NCBI GenBank assembly: GCA_032718475.1
Contig: JAUCBJ010003837.1
Coordinates: 1-20,441 of the forward strand
Reading direction: 5' to 3'
Length of the DNA stretch: 20,441 nt
Origin: Nemertoderma westbladi
Lineage: Eukaryota; Xenacoelomorpha; Nemertodermatida; Nemertodermatidae
Shown: positions 1 to 8,720 of the stretch, piece by piece
How the letters are laid out: every line of letters starts with the position of its first letter
How positions within the stretch are numbered: position 1 is the first letter of the stretch
The notes under the pieces: model-generated
What the model saw: only the letters and a program-made list of their open reading frames with translations
Database searches by the model: none
Told to the model about the DNA's origin: nothing
Position numbers and translations under genes: made by a program

Positions 1-1741
1 CAATCATCCCAGGAATGGAGATCGATCAACTTGCTTGCTGGTCGAAAAAGCCAACCAACCACCAAGGTTAAGGCTGAATCACCAGCCGATCGCCTCAATG
101 GTTGGAAGGCCCACTTTGAAAAGCTTCTTAATAATAACAGGGTATTGCCTGATAACTTTATAGAAGTAAAAGTGTCTGAGTCTGTACTCCCAGATATTCG
201 CATTGGTGATATCTCCTTTGCAGAAGTGAAGGCTGCTGCAAAGAGCATTAAGACCAATCGTGCCAGTGGAGTAGATGGTGTTCCCCCTGAGGTCTTTAAA
301 ATACCTGAGTGTTTAAAGCTCATCTATCCCATCATAGTAGACATGTACCGAAAAACAAGAGTCCCACAAGAAATGAAAACAAATAAGTTGGTGCCAGTTC
401 CCAAGAAGGGCAACCTAACACTCTATGGTTCTTTTCGAGGAATATCATTGATCTCGATTGCTGCAAAGCTATACAATAGAATTCTATTAAATCGCATCAG
501 GGATCCCATTGAGAGACTGCTCCGTGGAAATCAGAATGGGTTCCGTAAAGGTCGTGGGACCATGGAGCCCATTTTGGCACTTAGAAGGATAATTGAAGAG
601 TTATCAAAAAAGAAAGACAGGCATCTGGCTGTTATCTTTGTTGACTTCTTCAAGGCCTTCGCTCACGTATGTTCAGCATACTTTCATTCTATGGGATTCT
701 TGATGAAATTATTGCAGCAATCAGATCAGTATACGATGGTTCGACAACATTTGTGTCTACTGTTGACGGTGACACAGAACCATTTGAAGTGTTATGGGGC
801 GTCCTCCAGGGAGACACACTTGCACCATTCTTGTTCATAATTGTTGTTGACTATGTTCTACGCATGTCCTTAGATCATCATAATAATGATGGGGTGATGA
901 TAACTACACCTACTGGCTCCAGAAGTCGAGGAAATCCTGCCAAGTACCTAACTGATCTAGACTTTGCTGATGACGTAGGAGTACTCTCAGAATCACTAGA
1001 GGGAGCCCAACGGCTCCTCAGCTCATTAGAACATGCTGCTTCTAGTGTTGGTCTTTTTATTAACTCAAGAAAGACCAAAATTTTGACAGTTAACTTTGAA
1101 AGTCCTCAGCAAGTCTCTGATCGGATGAGCATAAGCTCAAAAGATGTATGCTTGAGCATGTGGATGACTTCTGTTACCTGGGATCATGGATCCGGATGTC
1201 AGGTGAGGACATTCGAATACGTAAGAGAAAGGCATGGGCAGCCTTGAATAGGCTTTCCAGGATTTGAAAGTCACCGAGAATTAATCGGACACTTAAGGTC
1301 CGATTATTTAGAGCAGCTGTAGTTCCAGTACTCCTCTATGGGAGTCCATGCTGGGCTCTAACTGCTGAGGACACCAAATCTCTGGATGGCACATTCACAA
1401 GAATGCTACGCCGGGTTCATTGTGTCAAGTACAATGCACACATCTCCAACCAGACACTATATAACATTGGAGGTGTCTCATTGGTTCCCCCAAGCTTGAG
1501 ACTAGAACAAAGTCGCCTCCGCTTTTCAGGACATTGCTTTCGCCGTGAGGACCAGCCAGTGCATAATCTTGTACTTTGGCAGCCTCATGGAGTGAATAAG
1601 CATGGTGGACAGCCCATGACTTTCTTGAGACGCATCTTAAAGGACACTGGCCTTGAAGATGCGGATGATCTAGCAAATGTCATGGGTGATAGGGAGTTGT
1701 GGCGGTGCAATTTTGTCGATAAGCCGGCACAGCATTCTTAA
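1..1741 (+). pseudogene. Decayed RTE-like LINE reverse transcriptase (partial, 5' end outside window)
   Basis: This is the reverse transcriptase part of a non-LTR retrotransposon ORF2, which copies element RNA into DNA at a nicked target. The frame is open from base 1, so the upstream endonuclease domain lies outside. Frame 1 (to about 666) carries the fingers/palm start: GVDGVPPEVFK, a FRGISLISIAAKLYNRILL block, NQNGFRKGRGT and FVDFFKAF with the first catalytic Asp at 643-645. Frame 3 (669 to about 1140) carries GVLQGDTLAPFLF and the FADD box at 963-974. Frame 2 (about 1142-1741) carries the C-terminal region with FSGHCFRRED and DTGLEDADDL. Two frameshifts (near 661-668 and 1140-1151) and a TGA at 1265-1267 break it, so it is dead. 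After KAF the expected Asp is missing, consistent with a deletion of roughly 13 bases. The motifs resemble RTE-type elements common in marine invertebrates; the exact clade is inferred. Confidence 0.93.
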
Positions 1742-1786
1742 AAATGCAGCTGCAATGCAGCATGCCGATCCTAGTAGTAGTAGTAC
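1..1786 (+). mobile_element. RTE-like non-LTR retrotransposon, 3' portion
   Basis: Extent of the LINE copy visible here. The coding remnant ends at the TAA at 1739-1741 and is followed by a very short 3' region rich in GCAGC motifs, then a (TAG)n run at about 1772-1785. Short 3' regions ending in simple repeats instead of poly(A) are characteristic of RTE-type elements, so I place the right end near 1786. The left end is outside the window, so target-site duplications cannot be tested. Confidence 0.75.
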
Positions 1787-2657
1787 TATGTACAGTATTT
1801 CCAGCATGTCACCACGTCATTATTTAGTTGTTATAGAAAGTTTTAAGTACATAACTACAAATAATAAAATTAAATTCTCAATTGTTCATAATTAGCACTT
1901 TAATGTTTTACTGCCCATGTTTTATTATTTCCCGGCCATCAGCAGCCGGTTCCACCAACTCTGACTAACTGCTTAGTGCCACTAACCTGAACCACCCTTA
2001 TGACTTAGCCTGTTCCACCAAGCTCACTAACACGTTAGTGCGATTTGCTTAGGGACCTCTAGATATCCCTAAAAGCTACACTAACTGCTGAATTTACTTT
2101 TGTTGGTCGGATATTATTACTTGCGATTGATTACAAATATATTTCATTTGTTTTGATTGAACCCTATCATACTGTACTGTATGTATTGGTCACCACTTTA
2201 CATACATTATTTCCACTTATCATGAATACATTTTACTTTATACACTTTACTACATTGTTTTTTTTTTATTTTCGAAGGTGTCAATTTTAATTAAATGAAA
2301 ATTTGTTATTATTTATTTATTATTTATTATTTAATTATTATTTATATTTATTTACAATTTACTTACTATTTATTCTATATATTATATTTCTCGTTAGTAG
2401 TAATTGTTATTTCGTTCCCATATTGACACAAAAAAATAACAAAGGAAATCCATTTATGATTAGGTATAATTATTTTCAAAACTATCTTGCATCGCCCAAC
2501 AATTATCCTCTCATTCTGCAACTAATCCCGATTGAGGAAGAGAATATATCTCTTAAAATTTCCATACATTCCCACATATGTTTCCCATCCTTGCGGCCCC
2601 CACAAATGACGCTGAGCTCGTCCTGTTGTAGATGTTATAAGCAATAACATTGTTGAA

Positions 2658-2766
2658 AATAAGTATATTGTGTATTGTGTATATTGTACAGTACTTATAA
2701 TAATAAGTATATTGTGTATATTGTACTTATAATAATAAGTATATTGTGTATATATTGTATTGTGTA
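2658..2766. repeat. Short AT-rich tandem repeat, about 32-44 bp unit, three copies
   Basis: Three copies of a unit starting AATAAGTATATTGTGTA begin at 2658, 2702 and 2734. The first two share TATTGTAC and a CTTATAAT tail; the first is longer because of an extra TTGTGTA-like segment and a CAGTA insertion. The third is truncated. No function is suggested. Confidence 0.8.
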
Positions 2767-2985
2767 ATTTTACTACCTATTCTCTACCGCTACTATACTA
2801 TAATATACTATACTACCGCTACTATCTATTACTATCTAAGTCTGCTACTAAACACGTTAACCTGTAAACAAACACCCACTACTCTATTACAAGTATATTA
2901 TTAACTGCTAACGGGTGATTGTGTCTGTTTTTATTTTATTTTATTACCTTTTGAATGATTCTTTCTATATGGAATTACGAGGTGC

Positions 2986-3001
2986 GGGGGGGGGGGGGGG
3001 G
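2986..3001 (+). repeat. Poly-G tract (16 G)
   Basis: An uninterrupted run of 16 G follows GAGGTGC in otherwise AT-rich DNA. Its exact length in the genome is uncertain because long homopolymers are prone to sequencing error. Confidence 0.9.
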
Positions 3002-3185
3002 ATTTGCAATGTGGTTTATTTTACACTTGCATTGGTGATTGTGTGTGACATCAGGACATCATTATTATTACCTGTACATTATGTTTTATGACTGTACAGC
3101 TAGCTGTATGACTGTATGATGCAGATTGTTCAATTTGTTGAATTATCGGTCAGCCGGTATCTATTGATTAAACTGTATTACGGTA

Positions 3186-3205
3186 CCAATCAGTTAATAT
3201 AAATA
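3186..3205 (+). promoter_or_regulatory. CCAAT and TATA motifs upstream of the 3222 ORF
   Basis: CCAAT lies at 3186-3190 and TATAAATA at 3198-3205, followed by the palindrome GTACCGGTAC at 3211-3220. Order and orientation fit a plus-strand core promoter. However, the TATA motif is only 24 bases before the ATG at 3222, so a start site about 30 bases downstream of TATA would lie inside the ORF, near 3228. Either a downstream ATG is used or the TATA match is fortuitous. Confidence 0.4.
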
Positions 3206-3221
3206 CCACTGTACCGGTACC

Positions 3222-4103
3222 ATGGCTGAAGAATTTCTCCGTCTTCAAAATGAAGCAATTCGATTGATCCGATCGCTCAAACGAATAACTAAGGAAGATG
3301 AAACGCAACTGACAGACCACCTAATCAAGATGGCTTCTATGTTTACCGTGGTCCTCGATAAACTGGGAACGGCACGGGAGGAATCCATAGCGTCCAAGAA
3401 CGAGTTGCTGAGACACACGAGAGGAGACAATCTCTCCCAAGGAGTTCCACATCTTCGGAGTCCTGCTGGCGACGAATCCCGTCGGCCAGCGGGATCCAAT
3501 TGTCTGCCTAACTTCTCCGGTACCGTCGGTGGTATACATCCACAACGACTACATTTAGTCGGACATGGTTCTGCAAACCGGTCACCTACAGACTCCAAGG
3601 GTAAGAATTCTGGGGATCGCAGAGGCCAGACTAAACGTAGGCCTACCAAATTCGAGTCAGACAGAAAAGAACACCGGAATAAAGCAAAAAACAAAAGATA
3701 CGAAAAGCGGGAAGAATTTAATAACCCTAAAGCTAATTCAACTATGTTGTCTGAGAAACGACGGGAATTGGACGACCGTATAGAACTCCGATTACTCGAA
3801 GAGGCGAAATCACAACCGTCTTTGTGGTCTACGGAACGCCAGGAACGTTCTACTTCTACTTCCTTAAGTTCCCTCATTTTAGAAACAGTGCATAATAACT
3901 CTAGAGCTGTAAGCGGCCCGGACTCTAAGCAACAGGCGGGTCGCGGCAGATTCAACTTCAACTTTAACCTAAATAACAGCAATATAGTGCCGGATGATCA
4001 GGATATTACTGATACGGGTCGCAACAATTCTCGGATTCTGTCACAAACGGCTCCTGTTGAAAGGAAACGACGTCTGGTTCTTCCGCCCCCATCCGCCAAC
4101 TAA
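3222..4103 (+). CDS. Intronless ORF, unrecognised basic low-complexity protein (293 aa)
   Basis: I do not recognise the family. The uninterrupted 293-codon frame starts at an ATG in a strong initiation context (GGTACCATGG) and ends at TAA. Residues 1-65 are helix-forming, with alternating hydrophobic and charged residues. About 65-130 is Pro/Gly/Ser-rich. About 125-170 is strongly basic with many Lys, Arg and Asn, a possible nucleic-acid binding or nuclear-localisation stretch. 175-200 is charged and helical (MLSEKRRELDDRIELRLLEE). The C-terminus is Ser/Asn-rich with a FNFNFNLNN run and ends KRRLVLPPPSAN. No signal peptide, membrane segment or zinc knuckle is visible. The stretch looks GC-richer than its flanks. 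It could be a host single-exon gene, one exon of a longer gene, or a gag-like remnant. A second candidate start is Met37 at 3330, which would fit the TATA position better. An antisense frame of 245 codons overlaps it and is probably a shadow. Confidence 0.5.
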   Translation: MAEEFLRLQNEAIRLIRSLKRITKEDETQLTDHLIKMASMFTVVLDKLGTAREESIASKNELLRHTRGDNLSQGVPHLRSPAGDESRRPAGSNCLPNFSGTVGGIHPQRLHLVGHGSANRSPTDSKGKNSGDRRGQTKRRPTKFESDRKEHRNKAKNKRYEKREEFNNPKANSTMLSEKRRELDDRIELRLLEEAKSQPSLWSTERQERSTSTSLSSLILETVHNNSRAVSGPDSKQQAGRGRFNFNFNLNNSNIVPDDQDITDTGRNNSRILSQTAPVERKRRLVLPPPSAN

Positions 4104-4125
4104 TCGCCCGTCCAGCTTTATTATT

Positions 4126-4144
4126 ACCTAATTTACAATTAGGT
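4126..4144. repeat. Short perfect hairpin 22 bases after the 3222 ORF stop
   Basis: ACCTAATT (4126-4133) and AATTAGGT (4137-4144) form an 8-bp perfect inverted repeat with a 3-base loop. ATTACCT and AGGTAAT overlap the same arms and allow an alternative pairing. It could fold in a 3' untranslated region; a specific role is not shown. Confidence 0.6.
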
Positions 4145-4698
4145 TGCAGGTAATGTAATGAAGCCTGGCTAGTACTTTAATATATTTGTTTATATTGTTG
4201 GATGGAAAATACAAGATTTGGTCACCATTTCTTGCTTTGCAAATGATGCCAGAGTACTCAGTGCAGCAACTGAGCGAGAACTATTTATCGTCATTGACTG
4301 GAGACGAAAGTGCATTATATTGTTGTTTCTCTTCGCACTCGTGCAGTAGTGTACGATGCCTACTCAGTCATAACTGTTGGAATATAACGACTCCTCTAAG
4401 TAATGGGTTTGCCTGCGCAAAACTAATAAGGAATATCTTTGGTAAAACTCTATAAATGGTGTTTAAAATGACTAGTTTACACGATTACTGTGTACTACGA
4501 TTACATCATTATAATATCCGAGTTTAGTGAGGATTGTAATTGAATCTGTTCGATTCTGTTCGATCGAATTCGATTATTAGATACTAGATATTACGCATGT
4601 TGGTGGAGTTACGAGTACTTGAGTTATACTATTAGACAGTTGGTGTTACTCGTGTAACGTGGGTTCAGGTTGCCCGGGGTGACTTGATTCTGCGACGA

Positions 4699-4716
4699 CC
4701 CCCCCCCCCCCCCCCC
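4699..4716 (+). repeat. Poly-C tract (18 C)
   Basis: An uninterrupted run of 18 C between GCGACGA and AGGGTACA. With the G runs at 2986 and 8706 it is one of three long G:C homopolymers in about 6 kb. The flanks of this tract and the 2986 tract are not inverted copies of each other. Confidence 0.9.
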
Positions 4717-5708
4717 AGGGTACAACAAATTGCTATTAAAAAATACTTTTTAAATGGGAATGGGACACTGAATGAGAGGTACGAATTAATAATTTTTAGG
4801 TATGAAATTGTGTATAAATATGATTGTTGGTGTTTATGAGACTTTGTAAAATAATTAAATATATTGTATATAAGTAGGTTTTATCTGGGATTGTATTTGG
4901 TTGATTTTGAGGCAGCAAATCGCACGCAGTCAAATGAAAAAACTGTTTTCAGAAATGAAATCAACGACCCGGAAAACCCTTGCAACAAAATGTTCAGCTG
5001 GGTTGTGTGCATTTTAATATTTGAATGAATTAAATCTCCCTTTACTGTAAATGCGTTTTCTGAAGATTGCAAATTTTTAATTTCAAAATGCAAAGACTTT
5101 TCCAAAATGAACGAATTCGCGTAAAATGCGTTAACACCTCCTATTACCATTTTTTCATTTTGTTTGTGGTTGCTGAAATATAGGCCATAAAGTGTCAAAT
5201 TTAGTTAAAATTGACAAAAATGTGTAAAAATGTGGCAAAATACAGTTTTTTCAAATAATTTTTGAACATGGGCGTTTATCAAAATTCTGGTACTAGAATT
5301 CAGAATGCCATTGTGCACAAATGATGAAATTTTGGGCACTTCATGGCCATCGCTCTTAAGCCTTTGCATTTGAAAAAATAATTAGTAGCCTACATATTAT
5401 GTTAATTAGGTAAAAAATTTTAATTTTCGAAAAATTTTCTTATTCACTTATTGTTAGTATAAAAGTGGCAAAACATCAATTAATTTGGATAAAACCCCAT
5501 CTTCTAGATAAGGGGATGACATTTTTTTGTTAATTAGTGACCCCCCCCTAAGCTCCACATTATGCGCCATTATTCGAAAATTTGTCGCTCTTGAACCAAT
5601 TGATCGTAATCATCAATGAAGAAAGAAGCTAAACCAAAGCGCCACATCGTATTTCTGTATAGCGAAAGTACTGTATACGTACTGTACATTAAAATTACTT
5701 CCTGTAGT

Positions 5709-6309
5709 CCTACTTCTGGGGAAATATAGGCCTACTTCTGGGGAAATATAGGCCTACTTCTGGGGAAATAAACCGTTCTGGGGAAATATAGGCCTACTTC
5801 TGGGGAAATAAACCGTTCTGGGGAAATAAACCGTTCTGGGGAAATATAGGCCTACTTCTGGGGAAATAAACCGTTCTGGGGAAATATAGGCCTACTTCTG
5901 GGGAAATAAACCGTTCTGGGGAAATAAACCGTTCTGGGGAAATATAGGCCTACTTCTGGGGAAATAAACCGTTCTGGGGAAATATAGGCCTACTTCTGGG
6001 GAAATAAACCGTTCTGGGGAAATATAGGCCTACTTCTGGGGAAATAAACCGTTCTGGGGAAATATAGGCCTACTTCTGGGGAAATAAGCCGTTCTGGGGA
6101 AATAAACCGTTCTGGGGAAATAAACCGTTCTGGGGAAATATAGGCCTACTTCTGGGGAAATAAACCGTTCTGGGGAAATATAGGCCTACTTCTGGGGAAA
6201 TAAACCGTTTTGGGGAAATATAGGCCTACTTCTGGGGAAATAAACCGTTCTGGGGAAATATAGGCCTACTTCTGGGGAAATAAACCGTTCTGGGGAAATA
6301 TAGGCCTAC
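5709..6309 (+). repeat. Two-unit minisatellite (22-bp A and 18-bp B units, 30 copies)
   Basis: Thirty copies of the core TTCTGGGGAAAT (one reads TTTTGGGG) are joined by two alternative linkers: ATAGGCCTAC (A, 22-bp unit) or AAACCG (B, 18-bp unit; one copy reads AAGCCG). Reading left to right the order is AAA B A BB A B A BB A B A B A B A BBB A B A B A B A B, ending in a partial A unit at TAGGCCTAC. That makes 14 A and 16 B. Most of the array is therefore an AB dimer of 40 bp with occasional extra B units; consecutive A units occur only at the left edge. The array ends about 400 bases upstream of the receptor start codon at 6710. Confidence 0.95.
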
Positions 6310-6709
6310 CGTTATTCGTTCTACTAAATTATTTTATTTTCAGCTTTTCAAAAACCTAAAACATCCTTTTATTACTGAATGTGTTTTGATGCTATGCAAT
6401 CGGCAGCGGTATTCTCACCAGACAGGCGTGGCGCACGATACAAATTGTATCCAATAAACTTACCTTAATGTTTAATGTAATTTCATTGGTTCATAATTGT
6501 CCACTAACTGGCTCATATGGAAAGGGAATCGACAAGAAACACATTTTGATTGAAACTAATTGGGCCCCTTCCGCATGTCGTAAATTGAAGTCAATAGAAC
6601 TTAAATACATCAGATTTACGTCAAAATAATATTTATTTAAATATATTCATATTATTCTTTTTTCTAACGGCTAACAACTAAACTATTCATTCGTTGATAA
6701 TAATTAAGT
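6310..6709. other. Upstream region of the receptor gene
   Basis: AT-rich sequence between the two-unit minisatellite and the receptor start. Transcription of the receptor presumably begins here or further upstream, but no convincing TATA box or initiator can be assigned. Confidence 0.4.
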
Positions 6710-6907
6710 ATGAAGTTAATGCTATTATCATTTGTTGTCTGTGTGTACGTTGTAACTAAGCCAACATCCACCAACCCTGTTCTAAAGTTAGGTTTACTAA
6801 CGCAAAATACGTTCAGACCCGGATTATTTGGAGTTGGAAAATTTAGTGCGGGCGGGTTTCTATTGGCTGTCGATAGAATACGTAATGACCCACTGCTGTT
6901 AAAGGAT
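6710..6907 (+). CDS. ANF-receptor-domain protein, exon 1 (signal peptide and domain start)
   Basis: First coding exon of a receptor resembling natriuretic peptide receptors and receptor guanylate cyclases, which bind ligands outside the cell. The ATG opens a hydrophobic signal peptide (MKLMLLSFVVCVYVVT), followed by the domain's first strand (VLKLGLLTQNTF) and the helix GKFSAGGFLLAVDRIRNDPLLL, typical of type 1 periplasmic-binding folds. The exon ends after Asp66 at a consensus GTAAGT donor (6908), phase 0. Reading past the donor gives a stop at 6977-6979, supporting the splice. The next exon joins in frame. Receptor guanylate cyclase is the best guess; a clearance receptor or another ANF-receptor protein is possible because no intracellular part is visible. 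Confidence 0.8.
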
Positions 6908-6976
6908 GTAAGTAATTTTACATTAAATTTTACTTATATTAGTTATCCGGGTAGTTCACTTTTGAAACCTTCAAAT

Positions 6977-7064
6977 TGAAACTAAATTGATTTTAAACTT
7001 TAAAACTGAAACTAATTGTTTTTAAAACGTTTCAGCTGAAACTAAATTGTTTTTGAAACGTTTA
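6977..7064 (+). repeat. 30-bp tandem repeat in receptor intron 1
   Basis: Three imperfect copies of a 30-bp unit start with TGAAACTAA (or TGAAACTAATT) at 6977, 7007 and 7037 and end in runs like TTTAAAACGTTT. They occupy about half of the 182-base intron. One copy creates a decoy acceptor (GTTTCAG ending at 7035), but using it would bring in a TGA shortly afterwards. Confidence 0.85.
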
Positions 7065-7089
7065 ATGGAGAACAAATACCTCATTCTAG

Positions 7090-7263
7090 GTAGACGTTGA
7101 ATGGGTATGGGTCGACGATGGGCCTTACGAGGCGGACAGTATCAATGGGTTCCTGAGTCTATGGAACTATTCCGCGGACGCTATATTTGGCCCTGACGAC
7201 GGCCAGTCATGTGTAACCACTGCCAGGATGGCGTCGGCCAGTAACATATTTATGGCGTCATAT
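7090..7263 (+). CDS. ANF-receptor-domain protein, exon 2
   Basis: Fifty-eight codons, phase 0 at both ends, between an acceptor ending CATTCTAG (7089) and a GTAAGT donor (7264). It encodes VEWVWVDDGPYEAD, then AIFGPDDGQSCVTTARMASASNIFMASY. The second part corresponds to the family block IFGPxCSxxCxxxARLAxxWNIPMxS, which lies next to the ligand pocket in natriuretic peptide receptors; one Cys of the usual pair is kept. Canonical splice sites and unbroken phase on both sides support a real exon. Confidence 0.82.
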
Positions 7264-7640
7264 GTAAGTAATTAATGGCCAACTATTGTTACGCTTTTTA
7301 AAATCTACGTGAACAATTACGGTACGTTTATAAATTCTGTAAACGAATAAAAAACAGAAATAAAATGTGATGGAATGCAGCATAGCAGTAAGATCACACA
7401 TTAGGCTCACTTTAAAGTGATAATGTATTACTTTGCTACGATAAACTAGCTTATGCAGCAGGCTAGTTATTGAATTTTGGAATAACATCAGTATTTTGCA
7501 TATTAATTTCGAAAAATCTCCTTAAAAATCTCCGAAAAAGCTCTGTACTTGATGTTCTGCGCTGCATTATGTACGGTTGTATTATTGGTCTACGAAAAAC
7601 AATTATACTGTAAATCCGTTGCCTTCTTTGCATTTATAAG

Positions 7641-8019
7641 GCGTGTGTTGACACGGCGGTATCAGACAAAGATATCTACTCATCGTTTATAAATAGACGG
7701 CCAACATCGACTACCTTCCTTGTCGCTCTCAGCCAATACCTCAAAGATAACAACTGGTCCAACATCACCTACATTGATATGGCAATCGAGTCCAATGTTG
7801 TGAGCGATAGGTCAACCACTTTTGGTAAGATCCTACTGGAACATTTATTAACATTAATTAACGTATTTAAAAATTACGTTGTATCGGGAAATGACGTTGA
7901 TAACGTTTACTCTTACCAATTCGCACGCGTGAATTTCCCAGAAGCATTCAATCAATATGTTAATTACGTAGTTGCGAATCTAGCAACCATTATTGATGAA
8001 ACTTATCTACACACCAGAA
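7641..8019 (+). CDS. ANF-receptor-domain protein, exon 3
   Basis: The exon follows an acceptor ending TTTATAAG (7640) and ends at a GTAAGT donor (8020) with one base of the next codon (phase 1). It encodes ACVDTAVSDKDIYSSF, matching the family signature (A/G)CxDxxLSDKxxYPTF, then LVALSQYLKDNNWSNITYID, the helix and strand before the second lobe (family pattern ALVxLLxHFGWxxVxxIY). NWSN and NITY form candidate N-glycosylation sites. The remainder (about 70 residues, ending TIIDETYLHTR) is less conserved, as expected for the ligand-facing lobe. No stop or shift is present across 126 codons. Confidence 0.85.
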
Positions 8020-8533
8020 GTAAGTATCATTCTACCGTAATTCTACCTCATTCGCCCTAATTAACTTAATGCTAGTAGGCCTTCAGTACTGTACCTACAT
8101 TACCCATAATTCTACCTCATATATACAAACTTACTGTTACCCGCACTGTGTTATCTCAAAATCCCACCTTTTTCTCAACTAAATTCATGTTTTTACATTA
8201 GGATCCTTCCATGGCCACCTTTCCAGCATTACCATCTACCAACAAATTACTATAACGTTGTAGAATAACTGCAGTGCAACAGTTGAAATATCGCAGACCC
8301 ACTTTTTTGCACGCTTGTATAGCTAAATTAGTAAAGCAAAAGTAATAATTCTGACTTACCCAGTAAGGAAGAGGGAGGTGAAACTACTGTATCTCTGTTT
8401 CAAATTCCATGTAATCGAGTTCTGTAGTTTATATAAACAGTAGTTAATAGTTAGTAGTTAAGTTAACAATATTTTATTAGAAACACATTTAAATAGTGAG
8501 AAATGTTTAAAATTGGATACAACTTTTTTTTAG

Positions 8534-8697
8534 GATCATGGTGTATACTACTTCTAGGTCGGGTGAGCTCGGACAGTATAAATAAGATCATTTCAGGCTT
8601 CCCGATTCTCCATCGTTTCTCTCAAGTCCAGTATCCATTTCAAGTTGGTCTATATGTCATGGACAGTCCATCCACGGAACGCCTACCTGTTTGTTAG
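8534..8697 (+). CDS. ANF-receptor-domain protein, exon 4 (frame closes at TAG)
   Basis: After a TTTTTTTTAG acceptor (ending 8533), the first two bases complete the split Arg codon, so the phase matches exon 3. The peptide CILLLGRVSSDSINKIISGF fits the family strand VxxxCxxxDxxRxIMLxA, and YPFQVGLYVMD fits the following strand. The frame then reaches TAG at 8695-8697, nine bases before a 15-G run. The joined product is about 304 residues, ending before the rest of the ANF domain, the membrane segment and the kinase-homology/cyclase domains. Either the true exon ends at a weak donor before the stop (for example GTTTGT at 8689) and later exons lie beyond the window, or the gene is truncated here. 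Confidence 0.65.
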
Positions 8698-8705
8698 CAA
8701 GGGAC

Positions 8706-8720
8706 GGGGGGGGGGGGGGG
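8706..8720 (+). repeat. Poly-G tract (15 G)
   Basis: Fifteen uninterrupted G directly after the receptor's TAG codon, between GGGAC and TCCAATTT. It sits where exon 4 of the receptor runs out, so a wrong tract length or a local misassembly could hide a correct exon end. Confidence 0.9.

Larger units (their letters stand above)
1787..3221. other. AT-rich spacer
   Basis: No gene is supported. 2260-2400 is low-complexity T/A-rich DNA dominated by TTATTTA motifs; a reading frame through it encodes only Tyr/Leu/Phe/Ile-rich low complexity. 2785-2825 carries TACCGCTACTAT twice, 29 bases apart. At 3096-3107 there is a perfect palindrome, ACAGCTAGCTGT, flanked on both sides by TATGACTGTA. The spacer also holds the tandem repeat at 2658-2766 and the G run at 2986-3001, listed separately. 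Confidence 0.7.
4104..5708. other. AT-rich spacer
   Basis: No supported gene. An 89-codon plus frame (to 4455) lacks an upstream ATG, and a 105-codon minus frame at 4881-5198 has no recognisable motif. 4541-4573 has small repeats of CTGTTCGATT. A C run of 18 lies at 4699-4716 and one of 8 at 5541-5548. The rest is A/T-rich sequence without clear structure. Confidence 0.6.

Noticed and set aside
1425-1676. Minus-strand 83-codon frame inside the first LINE
   Set aside because: It lies antisense to clear LINE C-terminal coding sequence and has no independent support.
2303-2647. Plus-strand 114-codon frame rich in Tyr, Leu and Phe
   Set aside because: It is a translation of a low-complexity TTATTTA tract and looks membrane-like only for that reason.
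3245-3982. Antisense 245-codon frame opposite the 3222 ORF
   Set aside because: No motif or promoter supports it, and the sense frame is longer with a better start context. It is probably a shadow of composition.
4186-4455. 89-codon Cys-containing frame after the 3222 ORF
   Set aside because: It begins at TTG, with the first ATG about 20 codons in, and has no family resemblance or splice evidence.
2986-4716. G run at 2986 and C run at 4699 as terminal inverted repeats of an element enclosing the 3222 ORF
   Set aside because: Sequence on either side of the two runs is unrelated when one is reverse-complemented; only the homopolymers match.
4881-5198. Minus-strand 105-codon frame
   Set aside because: No recognisable domain, no promoter or splice context, and AT-rich surroundings where such frames occur by chance.
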